Positions 1-8,794 are shown, numbered from the stretch's first letter. The stretch: DNA of 64,000 nt from JANWJE01 sp044326545 (GCA_044326545.1 JBIRBM010000002.1:151900-215899); one strand, 5' to 3'. Notes: generated by a model not told the origin, from the letters alone. A program made the numbers and translations.

Positions 1-2
1 GC

Positions 3-344
3 TCAGGGGGAAGTCATCAAAAAAAATATCAAATTGATCGGCAAATGGTGTTAATGCACGATGTCTCGTTTGCCACAACTCAAGATCAGATGTGGACATT
101 ACGTTTTATGGCCATTCCAATGATTGTCGAACAACTCAATGGGGATCGGATATTTAAGTTGGAAGGGCAGACCCATCTTATGCTTGATGGTCAGATCTTT
201 TCGTTGGAAGAGCTGGTGAAAAACGATCAGAAGGAATTTAAATTTCATTCTCTTTTTCTTAAGCATCAATACTGTGAGTTAAATTCACACCGTTCAGGGA
301 TATTATCTGTTAAAGGAACAAGGGTCTCTTTTAAATTTTTTTAG
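3..344 (+). CDS. Hypothetical protein, 5' end outside window
   Basis: An open frame runs from the left edge of the window without a stop to 344, so the gene probably starts upstream; the first in-frame ATG is at 45. About 110 residues are visible and I recognise no family or motif. The last 14 bases overlap the 3' end of the convergent permease gene. The frame could be the C-terminal part of a longer protein. Function unknown. Confidence 0.45.
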   Translation, partial: SGGSHQKKYQIDRQMVLMHDVSFATTQDQMWTLRFMAIPMIVEQLNGDRIFKLEGQTHLMLDGQIFSLEELVKNDQKEFKFHSLFLKHQYCELNSHRSGILSVKGTRVSFKFF

Positions 345-1761
345 ACTTGTTGCCATAGAGGAAATAGAGAGCGATTCCAATTGCAATCCATACAATAAGG
401 CGGATCCATGTTGCTTGACCTAAAGAGAGCATCATGCTAAGACAGACAACGATTCCAAATAGGGGGACATAAGGAACCCAAGGAGTTTTAAATGGTCGTT
501 TCCAATCAGGATCTCTCTTTCGTAAAATGATCACGGCAAGACAGACACAGGCAAAAGCTAATAAGGTTCCAATGCTTGTCATATGCCCTAAAATCTGAAT
601 GGGAACAAAAGCAGCAATTAAGGCGACAAAACAGGTTAAAATAAGAGTGGAAATCCAAGGAGTTTGATAGTGTGGAAGCGTTCGAGAAAAAATGGAGGGA
701 AGCAATCCATCGCAAGCCATTGCGTAAAAAATGCGTGATTGCCCCAGCAACATGACTAAAATAACAGAGGACAATCCCAAGACGATCGCGAATTTCACAA
801 GCGCTTTTAACCAGGGATAAGGGGTTGATGCGATGGCCGAGATCACGGGTGCTGCGATGTTAATCTCTTGGTAATTCACCAAGCCGACAAGAACCCAGGA
901 AAAGAGCATGTATAAGATTGTGCAGATAATCAGCGATCCTATAATTCCAATCGGGACATTTCGTTGAGGCTCCTTTGTCTCTTCCGAAACTGTTGAGACT
1001 GCATCAAAACCAATATAAGCGAAGAAAACAACTCCAGCTCCCCTGAAAATTCCGCTCCACCCAAATTCGCCAAAATTCCCTTCGTTTTTTGGAATAAACG
1101 GATGATAATTGGCTGGATCAATATAAAAAAATCCAATCCCAATAAAGAGTAAAACGATCGAGATTTTTATCGTGACCATGACGGCATTAATCAAGGCAGA
1201 CTGTTGAATTCCAATGATGAGAATACACGATGTGGCAGCAAGGATCAATACAGCAGGCAGGTTGATGACTCCGGCAACTTCTTGCCCGCTTGAGTGGGAG
1301 ATCGATTGCCAAGGAGAGGTTAACAAGGAAAGTGGGAGAGTGATTCCAATATCATGCAAAAAGGACACGACATACGCAGACCAGCTAATGGCAACTGTTG
1401 CCGCACCAATTGCATATTCGAGAATCAGGTTCCAGCCAATCAACCAAGCGATAAGTTCGCCAAAAGCGACATAGGCATAGGTATATGCACTTCCTGCAAT
1501 TGGAATCATTGCTGCCAATTCGCTGTAGCAAAGGCCTGCTGCTGCGCATCCAATGGCGGCAATAAGAAAAGAGAGGATAATGGCGGGACCCGCATTTTGC
1601 GCTGCTGCAATTCCCGTGATGGAAAAAATGCCGGCCCCAATGATACACCCGATTCCAAGCATGACTAATTGAATCGGTCCTAAGTGTCTGCCCAGTTTTT
1701 GTTCATTCAGGGTGCTTTCTTTGGCTAGATCTTCAATTGATTTGCGATTCCAGATTCCCAT
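331..1761 (-). CDS. APC-family amino acid permease
   Basis: An inner-membrane amino acid transporter of the APC superfamily, resembling the YfnA/cationic amino acid transporter group. The protein is hydrophobic throughout, with about 12 membrane segments. The first helix carries the family-typical GIGCIIGAGIF pattern, followed by the helix with AAGLCYSELAAMIPIAGSAYTY. I placed the start at the ATG at 1761 because AAGGAAG lies about four bases upstream; an in-frame GTG at 1791 would add ten residues but has no ribosome binding site. In a chlamydial endosymbiont it would import host amino acids. The exact substrate cannot be read from the sequence. Confidence 0.85.
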   Translation of the reverse strand: MGIWNRKSIEDLAKESTLNEQKLGRHLGPIQLVMLGIGCIIGAGIFSITGIAAAQNAGPAIILSFLIAAIGCAAAGLCYSELAAMIPIAGSAYTYAYVAFGELIAWLIGWNLILEYAIGAATVAISWSAYVVSFLHDIGITLPLSLLTSPWQSISHSSGQEVAGVINLPAVLILAATSCILIIGIQQSALINAVMVTIKISIVLLFIGIGFFYIDPANYHPFIPKNEGNFGEFGWSGIFRGAGVVFFAYIGFDAVSTVSEETKEPQRNVPIGIIGSLIICTILYMLFSWVLVGLVNYQEINIAAPVISAIASTPYPWLKALVKFAIVLGLSSVILVMLLGQSRIFYAMACDGLLPSIFSRTLPHYQTPWISTLILTCFVALIAAFVPIQILGHMTSIGTLLAFACVCLAVIILRKRDPDWKRPFKTPWVPYVPLFGIVVCLSMMLSLGQATWIRLIVWIAIGIALYFLYGNKSKKI

Positions 1762-1793
1762 CCGACTTCCTTGAGGTGAGTATGTGATCACAT

Positions 1794-2543
1794 TTATAGG
1801 AATTGATTTTTTTGTCGAGAAATTTCTCCTGCAGCTATCGCAAATGCGTTTGCAACATTAAGGGAATTTTTATGTCCTCGTAAAGGGATTTCAATCAGGT
1901 AATCGGCGCATTGAAGTGTTTGATCCGAGCACCCATATTCTTCATTGCCCACAACAAGTGTAAATGCAGAAGGGAAAATCATGTCATAGAGGGAGATTGC
2001 CTCCGGGCTAGTTTCCATCACAATAATTGGATGGGGCAGCTGCTGCAGTTCCATTCCTTGAAAACAATCAACCCATTGAATAGTTCCCATCGCAGTATCT
2101 TGGACCTGTTTATGGGTAATAAAAGGAGTCTTGGCAGAACAGTAGAGACGTCCAAAAGAGAACGCTTCCATTGTTCGTATGATACTTCCTACATTGTGGG
2201 CAGAGCGGAGATTGTCGAGGTAAACAGAAATTTGCCATGGCTCCTCTGCTTTTAAATGATCTCCTTTGCGGATTTTCGGAAGCAAATGATGCTCTTTTTT
2301 TGCAAGCTCTGCCAGTTGTAGGTGTCTATGATAGCGATCGGCAATTATTTGGATGGAAATAGAGTCTAGCAGAGGTTCATTCATCCATTCGAGAAGTTGT
2401 TGATAATTATCCCATTCTTTTTCGATTTTTTCGTCATGAATGAGTTGATGATAGAGATGATGCAGTAATTCAGCACATTTTTTATGCTGTCTTTTCAATG
2501 GCAATTGATGAAATTTTTGTTGAGTAAAATCGTACATTGGCAA
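1794..2543 (-). CDS. SpoU/TrmH-family RNA 2'-O-methyltransferase
   Basis: A predicted SAM-dependent ribose methyltransferase of tRNA or rRNA with the SPOUT knotted fold. All three family motifs are present: motif 1 NLRSAHNVGSIIRT near residue 111, motif 2 LVVGNEEYGCS near 198, and motif 3 IPLRGHKNSLNVANAFA near 220. The first 100 residues are a helical N-terminal extension rich in His and Gln. It is probably transcribed towards the permease gene 33 bases downstream. Which nucleotide it modifies is not evident. At 249 residues it is of normal length for the family. Confidence 0.85.
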   Translation of the reverse strand: MPMYDFTQQKFHQLPLKRQHKKCAELLHHLYHQLIHDEKIEKEWDNYQQLLEWMNEPLLDSISIQIIADRYHRHLQLAELAKKEHHLLPKIRKGDHLKAEEPWQISVYLDNLRSAHNVGSIIRTMEAFSFGRLYCSAKTPFITHKQVQDTAMGTIQWVDCFQGMELQQLPHPIIVMETSPEAISLYDMIFPSAFTLVVGNEEYGCSDQTLQCADYLIEIPLRGHKNSLNVANAFAIAAGEISRQKNQFL

Positions 2544-2573
2544 ACAGTCTAAGAGGGTATCTAAAAAGTATAG

Positions 2574-2670
2574 TCCCTTACGGCGGCTCCAAAGTCCCTG
2601 TTGGCGCGTAAGGTGAGGGATGAATTGAAGTGGGCCCGAAGACCCAAAAACATGAAGACCGGTTCTAAAA
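2574..2670. repeat. Dispersed hairpin repeat tags
   Basis: The spacer between the SpoU and ABC-F genes holds an imperfect inverted repeat with TCCCTTACG and CGTAAGG arms around 2574–2620, related to the CTTACGC/GCGTAAG tags seen at 52.8 and 63.8 kb. After it comes a half-copy (AAGACCCAAAAACATGAAG…GGTTCT) that resembles one arm of the 100-bp hairpin at 29982–30081. Confidence 0.45.
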
Positions 2671-2674
2671 CCTT

Positions 2675-4261
2675 CTATTTAGCTTGTTTTGCCTCGAGAT
2701 ATTCATCTAAATGACCATCAAAAATGTGAATGCCATCTTCTTCAAAAGCAAAAATTTTTGTTGCAACGGTGGAGATTAAATCGCGGTCGTGGCTCGCGAC
2801 GATGACGGTGCCTTTATATTCTTCTAGTCCCCAGGCAAGAGCTGAAACGGCTTCAATGTCGAGATGGTTATTGGGCTCATCAAGAATAATGCAGTTATGA
2901 TCGCTCAATAGCATTCCAGCTAAAATCAAACGGGCGGTTTCACCACCAGAGAGTGTTGCAACCGGTTTAAACGCATCATCGCCGCCAAATAGCATTTTAC
3001 CCATGACGCTTCGGATATCTTGGTCGTAAATACCGGGGCGGCGCTCTTTTAACCAATCAAATGAATTGTGTTTGCTTGATTTATCGATGATTTCGGAATG
3101 ATTTTGAGGAAAATAGCTGATGAGAACTTGGTGGCCAAGTTCCACATGTCCTTTATCCGGAGAGGTCACTTGGGCGAGCATTTTTAGGAGGGTTGTTTTT
3201 CCCCGTCCATTATTTCCGATCACCCCGATTTTATCTCCTCTAGCAATTTCTGTTGAGAACGAACGGATGACAGTGGCTCCATCATAACCTTTCGAGATGT
3301 TTTCCACCTTGAGAAGAATTTTTCCGGGCGCTTTTTCTGTTGGGATAAAACGAATATAGGGGCGTTGAATATTTGACTTCTTGAGGTCTTGTGGTTGAAG
3401 GCGGCTGATTTCACGCAATCGTGATTGTACCTGGCTAGCGCGTGTACCAGCTCCAAAACGGGCAACGAATTCCCTCAATTGCGCAATTTTTTTCTCTTTT
3501 GATTTTGCGTCGGCTTCAGTCCTTTCTCGAACAGATGTTTTTGCAACAATCATTTCATCGTAATTGCCTGGATAAATAATAATGGTTTCGTAATCAATAT
3601 CGGCAATATGCGTGGTCACAGAATTGAGGAAGTGCCGGTCGTGGCTAATGACAATTAATGTCCCCTTATAGCTGTGGAGGAATTTCTCTAGCCATCCGAT
3701 GGATTCGAGGTCTAAGTGGTTGGTTGGCTCGTCAAGGAGAAGGGCTTGAGGTTCTCCAAAGAGTGATTGAGCTAATAAAACGCGAAATTGCATGTCGGTT
3801 GGGATTTCGTGCATTTTCTTTTCAAAATAATGATCGGCAATTCCCATTCCGCTTAAAAGCATCTCTGCATTGGATTCGGCCGAATAACCATCTTCTTCAG
3901 CAATGATTCCCTCAAGCTCTCCAAGGCGCATTCCGACATCGTCAGATATTTCAACGTCATATAGACTGTCGCGTTCTTTAAAAGCATTCCATAAGCGGTG
4001 GTTGCCCATGATGATGACATCAAGAACACGCTCATTTTTATACGCTTCAATATTTTGCCGTAAGATTCCAACACGATCTGGAAGAGTCACCGTTCCAGAG
4101 GTGGGCTCTTCCATTCCCATGATGATTTTGAGCAGTGTTGTTTTTCCAGCTCCATTCGGACCGGTCAGGCCGTAGCGATTGCCGGCGTTAAAGGTCATCG
4201 TGACATCGTCAAATAAAACTTTGCTGCCAAAACTTTTCGATACTTTAAAAAGGGTGATCAT
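2675..4261 (-). CDS. ybiT: ABC-F family ATPase (YbiT-like)
   Basis: A soluble tandem ABC ATPase of the ABC-F group, whose members act on ribosomes rather than as transporters. The first Walker A (GPNGAGKT) is at residues 34–41 and its Walker B is LLLDEPTNHLD; the second half has GNNGRGKTT, LSGGE and IILDEPNNHLD. The linker of about 80 residues (SVRERTEADAKSKEKKIAQL…) matches the P-site interaction motif region. The first nucleotide-binding domain lacks a standard LSGGQ and has MQFRVLLAQSL in its place, as I remember for YbiT, so I favour YbiT over EttA or Uup. At 528 residues the length is typical. Confidence 0.88.
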   Translation of the reverse strand: MITLFKVSKSFGSKVLFDDVTMTFNAGNRYGLTGPNGAGKTTLLKIIMGMEEPTSGTVTLPDRVGILRQNIEAYKNERVLDVIIMGNHRLWNAFKERDSLYDVEISDDVGMRLGELEGIIAEEDGYSAESNAEMLLSGMGIADHYFEKKMHEIPTDMQFRVLLAQSLFGEPQALLLDEPTNHLDLESIGWLEKFLHSYKGTLIVISHDRHFLNSVTTHIADIDYETIIIYPGNYDEMIVAKTSVRERTEADAKSKEKKIAQLREFVARFGAGTRASQVQSRLREISRLQPQDLKKSNIQRPYIRFIPTEKAPGKILLKVENISKGYDGATVIRSFSTEIARGDKIGVIGNNGRGKTTLLKMLAQVTSPDKGHVELGHQVLISYFPQNHSEIIDKSSKHNSFDWLKERRPGIYDQDIRSVMGKMLFGGDDAFKPVATLSGGETARLILAGMLLSDHNCIILDEPNNHLDIEAVSALAWGLEEYKGTVIVASHDRDLISTVATKIFAFEEDGIHIFDGHLDEYLEAKQAK

Positions 4262-4678
4262 AACTTAAAAACCGTCGCTTACATGAGTAGAGTTTGAAAA
4301 TAATAAACTTCTTGGATCATTTGATTCGCTTGAAAAATCAAAAGCAAAAAAGTTGACTTTAACCAAGCGAATAGAAACAGACAAGAGAGCTAATCGATCA
4401 GAATAACAAAGATTGAGATCAGAAACAAGAGGAATGAAAGCTTCTTGGCAGGGGATACGACATGATATCCCTTCTGTAGACTCACCTGAAGTTGAAAACA
4501 GGTTCAAAACGTCATCAATCATCGAATGTCTAAAAAAACATTGCAAATTTACCTAAAAATAACTTACAATTCATCGAAAAAAATCATTTACAATAAATAA
4601 CTTGCGCCAAGAAAGCTTTCCACTTTAGTTTAAATCGCATCTTGGTGTCTCAGCCATTTTATCCAAAGGAAGGGAAAT
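4262..4678. other. Intergenic region with one arm of a 17-bp direct repeat
   Basis: No convincing gene lies here. It is the divergent spacer between the ABC-F gene and the accessory cluster. It holds GACATGATATCCCTTCT at 4459–4475, repeated at 7208–7224, followed by a CTCACCTGAAG tag and AACAGGTTCAAAA, which resembles the AACAGGTTCTA tags elsewhere. The sequence just before 4679 is AT-rich and must hold the promoter of the cluster. Confidence 0.6.
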
Positions 4679-5215
4679 ATGTTATCTGGAGCTCATCTGT
4701 TGGGTTATCATAACCCGAATTTGTTGAATGTAGAAGAAACTAGGGGTGATGCTCAGTCTCATCCAGCAAAATTCACGGCTTATCTTCAAGCAAGCATGAC
4801 AAATGGGTTCTTGACAAGGGATCAACAAGCTCTACTGCTCGAACAGGGGGTTGAGGTTAAGTTTATTCATGATATCGCACAAAATCGTTTTCGCCTTTTA
4901 GGGGGAAATGATGCAAAAGATGCTCGTATCGCATTTTGTCGAAAAACAGCCGGAGTATTAAATAATCAATATGCAGAACGATACAATATTGTTGTGTATA
5001 AAAAAAATCACCCAGTTAAAGAAGAGATTGATCCTAGCGATTACATAGATTTTGGCGAAATGCCATGCGAAGACCATCCCACGTTTGTATTTAAATACAT
5101 TGTTTTTAAAAAAGGGGTGGTGACTAATAGCGGAGATCGGGGTTATCTGAATTGGTGTTGTGTCGGACAATTCCATAGAAAGGAAGGTCGTGTAACGTTT
5201 GAAGAGAGAGCATAA
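4679..5215 (+). CDS. Hypothetical accessory protein sharing a module with its neighbour
   Basis: I do not recognise a family for this 178-residue protein. The start is well supported, with AAGGAAGGG four bases before the ATG. Residues 42–76 (NGFLTRDQQ…IAQNRFRLLGG) closely resemble residues 26–61 of the next protein (NGFIPRDKR…IAKNRLRLIGG), so the two share a module of about 35 residues. The C-terminal half is rich in charged and aromatic residues. No signal peptide or membrane segment is visible. It is followed after two bases by the C39-like gene, so the two are almost certainly cotranscribed. It could be an effector, an immunity-type partner or a substrate of the neighbour. Confidence 0.7.
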   Translation: MLSGAHLLGYHNPNLLNVEETRGDAQSHPAKFTAYLQASMTNGFLTRDQQALLLEQGVEVKFIHDIAQNRFRLLGGNDAKDARIAFCRKTAGVLNNQYAERYNIVVYKKNHPVKEEIDPSDYIDFGEMPCEDHPTFVFKYIVFKKGVVTNSGDRGYLNWCCVGQFHRKEGRVTFEERA

Positions 5216-5217
5216 AA

Positions 5218-6087
5218 ATGAATCGGATAACTGAAGTGAGCAATCAAAGAGATCATCACGATCATGAAATTTGGTTTGCTAAAACCTTCAATAACGGTTT
5301 TATCCCTCGAGATAAAAGAGACTTATGCAAGATTTCTGACGAGACTGTTCAAGAAATAGCAAAAAATCGTTTAAGATTAATCGGAGGGGGGGTAAAAAAA
5401 GCGATTGTTAAAAAGCCTCCAAGAGTGTTCGTTCGAGGCAATCCTGCCCAGATGATTGCCCAGATGATTTACCTTATTATTATGTTGTCTCAGCAAGAGA
5501 CTGCCTCTTCCGGATCTGCCGTCGCGGGCAGAAGCGCTTTAGACAGGGGAACGAGTGCAAGAAGCGGGGGAAGCGCGGCAAGAGGGCACAGTCATTGTCC
5601 TCCTATTGTGGTGCCGCTTGGGTCGATGGTTCAATGGAATCATTATACTTGCGCTCCGGCTGTTTTAAGGGAGATCATGCTCGAATTGTTTCCTGATGCT
5701 AATCCAGATGAGATTACAGTCAATCAAGTTGCCGCAGCATTAAATACGACTCCATCAGACGGTACAAACCCCGAGGCTATCAGGGAGTTTTTGCAACGTC
5801 ATGGATTGGATTGCATAGATGCATCTGCTAGAGACATTCTTAGATGGGTTAAAACGAATCAAGGACAGCGATATTTTGGAATGCTTCCTGGCCATGCGGT
5901 ATTGATTGTCCGCTTTCTATATGAGGGCACTCCTTTAGAAGAGATTAATTGGATGATAAATCTTGATGATGTCACTGTCGAATATTTAGACCCAGAGCGG
6001 CCGGGGAGGGTGTGTTCGATTCGACTCAGAGATTTTAGAGGGATTTTTGTGATAGGAAGGCATTTGCATCCACCTAGGTCTACCTAG
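5218..6087 (+). CDS. C39-like papain-fold cysteine peptidase candidate
   Basis: A 289-residue protein with two parts. Residues 26–61 repeat the module of the preceding gene; a Ser/Gly/Arg-rich linker (about 100–130) follows. The C-terminal part looks like a C39-type papain fold: Gln139 and Cys145 in MVQWNHYTCAPAVL, a segment with DGTNPEAIREFLQRHGLDC, His226 in LPGHAVLIV, and a candidate Asn/Asp in NLDD near 247. The Q–C–H–D/N order and spacing fit the clan, but the match is by eye. No membrane or ABC domain is attached, so it is not a classic bacteriocin-exporting peptidase. It may process the neighbouring protein or act on host proteins. Confidence 0.6.
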   Translation: MNRITEVSNQRDHHDHEIWFAKTFNNGFIPRDKRDLCKISDETVQEIAKNRLRLIGGGVKKAIVKKPPRVFVRGNPAQMIAQMIYLIIMLSQQETASSGSAVAGRSALDRGTSARSGGSAARGHSHCPPIVVPLGSMVQWNHYTCAPAVLREIMLELFPDANPDEITVNQVAAALNTTPSDGTNPEAIREFLQRHGLDCIDASARDILRWVKTNQGQRYFGMLPGHAVLIVRFLYEGTPLEEINWMINLDDVTVEYLDPERPGRVCSIRLRDFRGIFVIGRHLHPPRST

Positions 6088-6132
6088 ACTTAATCTTAAG
6101 ATGAGTGAATCAGATAAAAAAAATCAAAACCT

Positions 6133-7194
6133 TTGACACAAATTCCAAACTGTAAGATGAATCTTTTTCCAGAACTAAACCCTTATGATTTTGGTGATTA
6201 TTCGATTCTCGTTCGAAACGAGGTTTTCGTAAAGAATAACCTCCATTTAGATTGTGAATTGACTTTTCTTAAAATCGAAGAGAAGATCTTATCTACAATT
6301 GGATACACATCTGAGGGGATTGATCGTTTAATCGGTCGAATGCAAAAATTAGATAAAATCACTCATCTTTCTGTCCTATGTGAAGGCAATAGAGAAGATT
6401 ATGAACCCTACATTGTATTCGATTGCGATGTTAAAAAAAAACAGCTCTCAGAGCGATTGAGTTCCCTGTTTAGCCAATGGATTGCAGCTTCGGCAGAAAG
6501 CTCCCAGGTCGTTCAGGGGCTCTTTCTTTCATTCTCCAAAATTTATTCGACAACAATCGAGGGAAAAACGAGGGATTATCCTTTTGTTGCGCACGCTTCC
6601 CCGATTATTTTTGCTAAGGTATCGTCGCGATACGCGTTATTTGCATTTGATTTAACAGCAGAGCGTTTATGCAACACTCCTGTTCTGCAAGAATTTATGC
6701 GGGCAAATTCCGTTTCACTATTTTCACTGGAAGAACCTCTTTTGTATTCGGAATCTAACTGCTGTGCTTTTACCTTTGATATCATGAATAAATGTCTGAA
6801 TGATTTTGAACTCATCGATTTTATGTTTGAAAAAAATCTCTCTTCAGATGTTTGTCATTCAATTCCATTAGAACCCGAACGTTTACCGCCGATATTGATG
6901 CAATGCTGTGAATCTGTTTCTCGTAAACGTCAATATCTTGCCGCGATGAAAGAAGCTGACGCCTGTGCAGAAAAAATATTGATGGGGGCGATTCGCTCTG
7001 GCTCTTTGGTTAAATTAAGAGAAGGCCATCACATCGAACAAGAGAAAAAGTCGATTTCTACATACCTCCATCAATTAAATATGGATCATGCCCGATTTTT
7101 GAATAGAGGCAATCACGAAATGAAGACTTTATTAGAAGAAGAATTAAATGTCTTAGAACCTATTCAGAATCTTTGTACAAGCGGTTCTTCTTGA
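6133..7194 (+). CDS. Hypothetical; possible CE-clan (YopJ/ULP-like) enzyme
   Basis: A 353-residue protein with no family that I can name firmly. A candidate catalytic triad is His154 (VAHASPIIF), Asp173 (ALFAFDLTAE) and Cys210/211 (SESNCCAFTFDIM). The 19-residue His–acid gap and the Cys motif preceded by a polar stretch recall YopJ-type acetyltransferases and C48 proteases; the 37–38 residue acid–Cys gap is a little short. The start is uncertain: TTG at 6133, ATG at 6157, or an ATG at 6101 that is out of frame by one base across a run of eight A (6116–6123). The last 70 residues are helical. It lies third in the accessory cluster. Confidence 0.6.
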   Translation: MTQIPNCKMNLFPELNPYDFGDYSILVRNEVFVKNNLHLDCELTFLKIEEKILSTIGYTSEGIDRLIGRMQKLDKITHLSVLCEGNREDYEPYIVFDCDVKKKQLSERLSSLFSQWIAASAESSQVVQGLFLSFSKIYSTTIEGKTRDYPFVAHASPIIFAKVSSRYALFAFDLTAERLCNTPVLQEFMRANSVSLFSLEEPLLYSESNCCAFTFDIMNKCLNDFELIDFMFEKNLSSDVCHSIPLEPERLPPILMQCCESVSRKRQYLAAMKEADACAEKILMGAIRSGSLVKLREGHHIEQEKKSISTYLHQLNMDHARFLNRGNHEMKTLLEEELNVLEPIQNLCTSGSS

Positions 7195-7207
7195 CTGGTG
7201 TTAGGAT

Positions 7208-7275
7208 GACATGATATCCCTTCTCCGCACCGGCAGCGTGATTTGGGTTTAAGCGAAAGCTCTCCGCGTTGTCCT
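7208..7275. repeat. Second arm of 17-bp direct repeat plus dispersed GC-rich tag
   Basis: GACATGATATCCCTTCT at 7208–7224 repeats 4459–4475 exactly. It is followed by CCGCACCGGCAGCGTGATTTGGG…AGCGAAAGCTCTC, a copy of the tag family also found at 14.49, 46.96, 52.83, 56.62 and 63.77 kb. Confidence 0.6.
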
Positions 7276-7280
7276 CATCA

Positions 7281-8111
7281 TCATTCCTTAACAGGTTGAT
7301 TGGAGCCGATTGCCTGATCATCTGCTGGGATAATCGCTCCTTGATACCGCTCCTCGATGAAATGGCGTGTTTTCTCACTTGTAAGAGCTCTTTTTAGAAC
7401 TTGAAGTTCCCGACGCTGCCCTTCTCCTGCTCGAATCACCACAATATTTGCAAAATGAGAATGAGCACTCTCAATTGCTAAAGCATCTTTTTGAGGAGAA
7501 AGGCCCGCTAGAAGGGCAAAATTAGTGCTAATAACAGCCGCATCCACATCGTCTAATGAACGGCTCAGAAGGGGCGAATCTAGTTCGATAAATGTGAGGT
7601 GATCCGGGTTTGCGGTAATATCAAGAATGCCGGTTTTTGTTCCATTCGGTCTAAGGGTGATCAGTCCCGATTCTTCCAAAAGATTCAGTGCTCTAGCCTG
7701 GTTGGAGGGATCGCTTGGAATTGCAATGATCGCCCCCTTGGGTAGTTGTGTTAAAGTCAGATATTTTTTAGAGTACAAGGCCATCGGTTCGACATGAACG
7801 GCGACAAGGCTTTCTAAAGCATAGCCAAAATCTTTCTTTTGAGCCTCTAAAAACGGGAGGTGTTGGAAATAATTCGCTTCGACTTCACCATCAACTAAGG
7901 CGCGATTTTGCGTATTAAAATCGTCAATGATTAAAATCTCAAATGGGATGCCTTCATTTTTTAAATCAGGTTGAATAAACTCCAAAATCTCCGCGTGGGG
8001 CACCGATGTGGCGGCAACTTTAAAGGTTGGCTGGCTGGATTTGCTGCAAGAAGAGAGAATCTGTAACAAAGTGCCAACTGTGACAATGATTGAATAAAAA
8101 GATCGCCTCAT
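7281..8111 (-). CDS. metQ: MetQ/NlpA-family methionine-binding lipoprotein
   Basis: The substrate-binding lipoprotein of a methionine ABC importer. It has a signal sequence with lipobox LSSC (Cys22), then an NlpA fold: FKVAATSVPHAEILEF, the EANYFQHLPFL motif and IPSDPSNQARALNLLEESGLI. Its ATG overlaps the stop codon of metI as ATGA, so translation is coupled. At 276 residues it is of normal length. D- or L-methionine is the usual ligand of the family. The last dozen residues (QAIGSNQPVKE) are polar and unremarkable. Confidence 0.92.
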   Translation of the reverse strand: MRRSFYSIIVTVGTLLQILSSCSKSSQPTFKVAATSVPHAEILEFIQPDLKNEGIPFEILIIDDFNTQNRALVDGEVEANYFQHLPFLEAQKKDFGYALESLVAVHVEPMALYSKKYLTLTQLPKGAIIAIPSDPSNQARALNLLEESGLITLRPNGTKTGILDITANPDHLTFIELDSPLLSRSLDDVDAAVISTNFALLAGLSPQKDALAIESAHSHFANIVVIRAGEGQRRELQVLKRALTSEKTRHFIEERYQGAIIPADDQAIGSNQPVKE

Positions 8112-8794
8112 CGGTTTAAACCTTTTCCCCTTTTAATATTAAGATGCTGCGCCCATCGATTTCCGACAATCTGGATCACTTCAACTACAACGATGAGAAT
8201 GATGACTGTGGTGATCATTAAAGGAACATTAAATCGTTGATATCCGTACTGAATGGCAATTTTACCAAGACCTCCTCCCCCCATGGTTCCGGCCATGGCA
8301 CTATAGCCGACAAGATTGATAAGGGTTGTTGTCGTCGCAAGAATGAGCGATGGCATTGACTCAGGGATAAGTACTTTCGTAATGATTTGCCAAGGAGTGG
8401 ACCCCATCACGATTGCAGCTTCGATCATCCCTTTATCCACCTCTTTAAGAGACGCTTCCACAACTCTTGCCATAAAAGGAATCGCCGCGATCGAGAGGGG
8501 AACAATTGAGGCGGTTGTTCCTAAACTCGTTCCCACAATCCAGCGAGTAAAGGGAATCAAGGCAATCATGAGAATGGCAAAGGGGAAAGAGCGGCCGATA
8601 TTAACAAGAGAGCCTAACACTTGATGGACGTATTGATTCTCTTTGAGATGCCCCCGATCGGTAATGGTCAAAATGACGCCTAAAGGCAATCCGAATAAAA
8701 GAGAAATGAGCGCGGAACAAGCCACCATATAGAGTGTATTCCATAATTCTAATGGGACAAGCGTCCATATAAGATGGAGTTGATCTTGATTCAT
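8108..8794 (-). CDS. metI: MetI methionine ABC transporter permease
   Basis: A 228-residue inner-membrane permease with about five membrane segments. It has the characteristic MetI signatures NIGRSFPFAILMIALIPFTR and the EAA loop EASLKEVDKGMIEAAIVMGSTPWQII. I chose the ATG at 8794 because it overlaps the metN stop as ATGA; an upstream start at 8809 would lie inside metN. It is the middle gene of metN–metI–metQ. Confidence 0.92.
   Translation of the reverse strand: MNQDQLHLIWTLVPLELWNTLYMVACSALISLLFGLPLGVILTITDRGHLKENQYVHQVLGSLVNIGRSFPFAILMIALIPFTRWIVGTSLGTTASIVPLSIAAIPFMARVVEASLKEVDKGMIEAAIVMGSTPWQIITKVLIPESMPSLILATTTTLINLVGYSAMAGTMGGGGLGKIAIQYGYQRFNVPLMITTVIILIVVVEVIQIVGNRWAQHLNIKRGKGLNR

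Noticed and set aside
4265..4546. Minus-strand open frame of 93 codons upstream of the ABC-F gene
   Set aside because: No ribosome binding site, no recognisable domain, and it overlaps the direct-repeat and tag sequences; composition is like the surrounding non-coding DNA.
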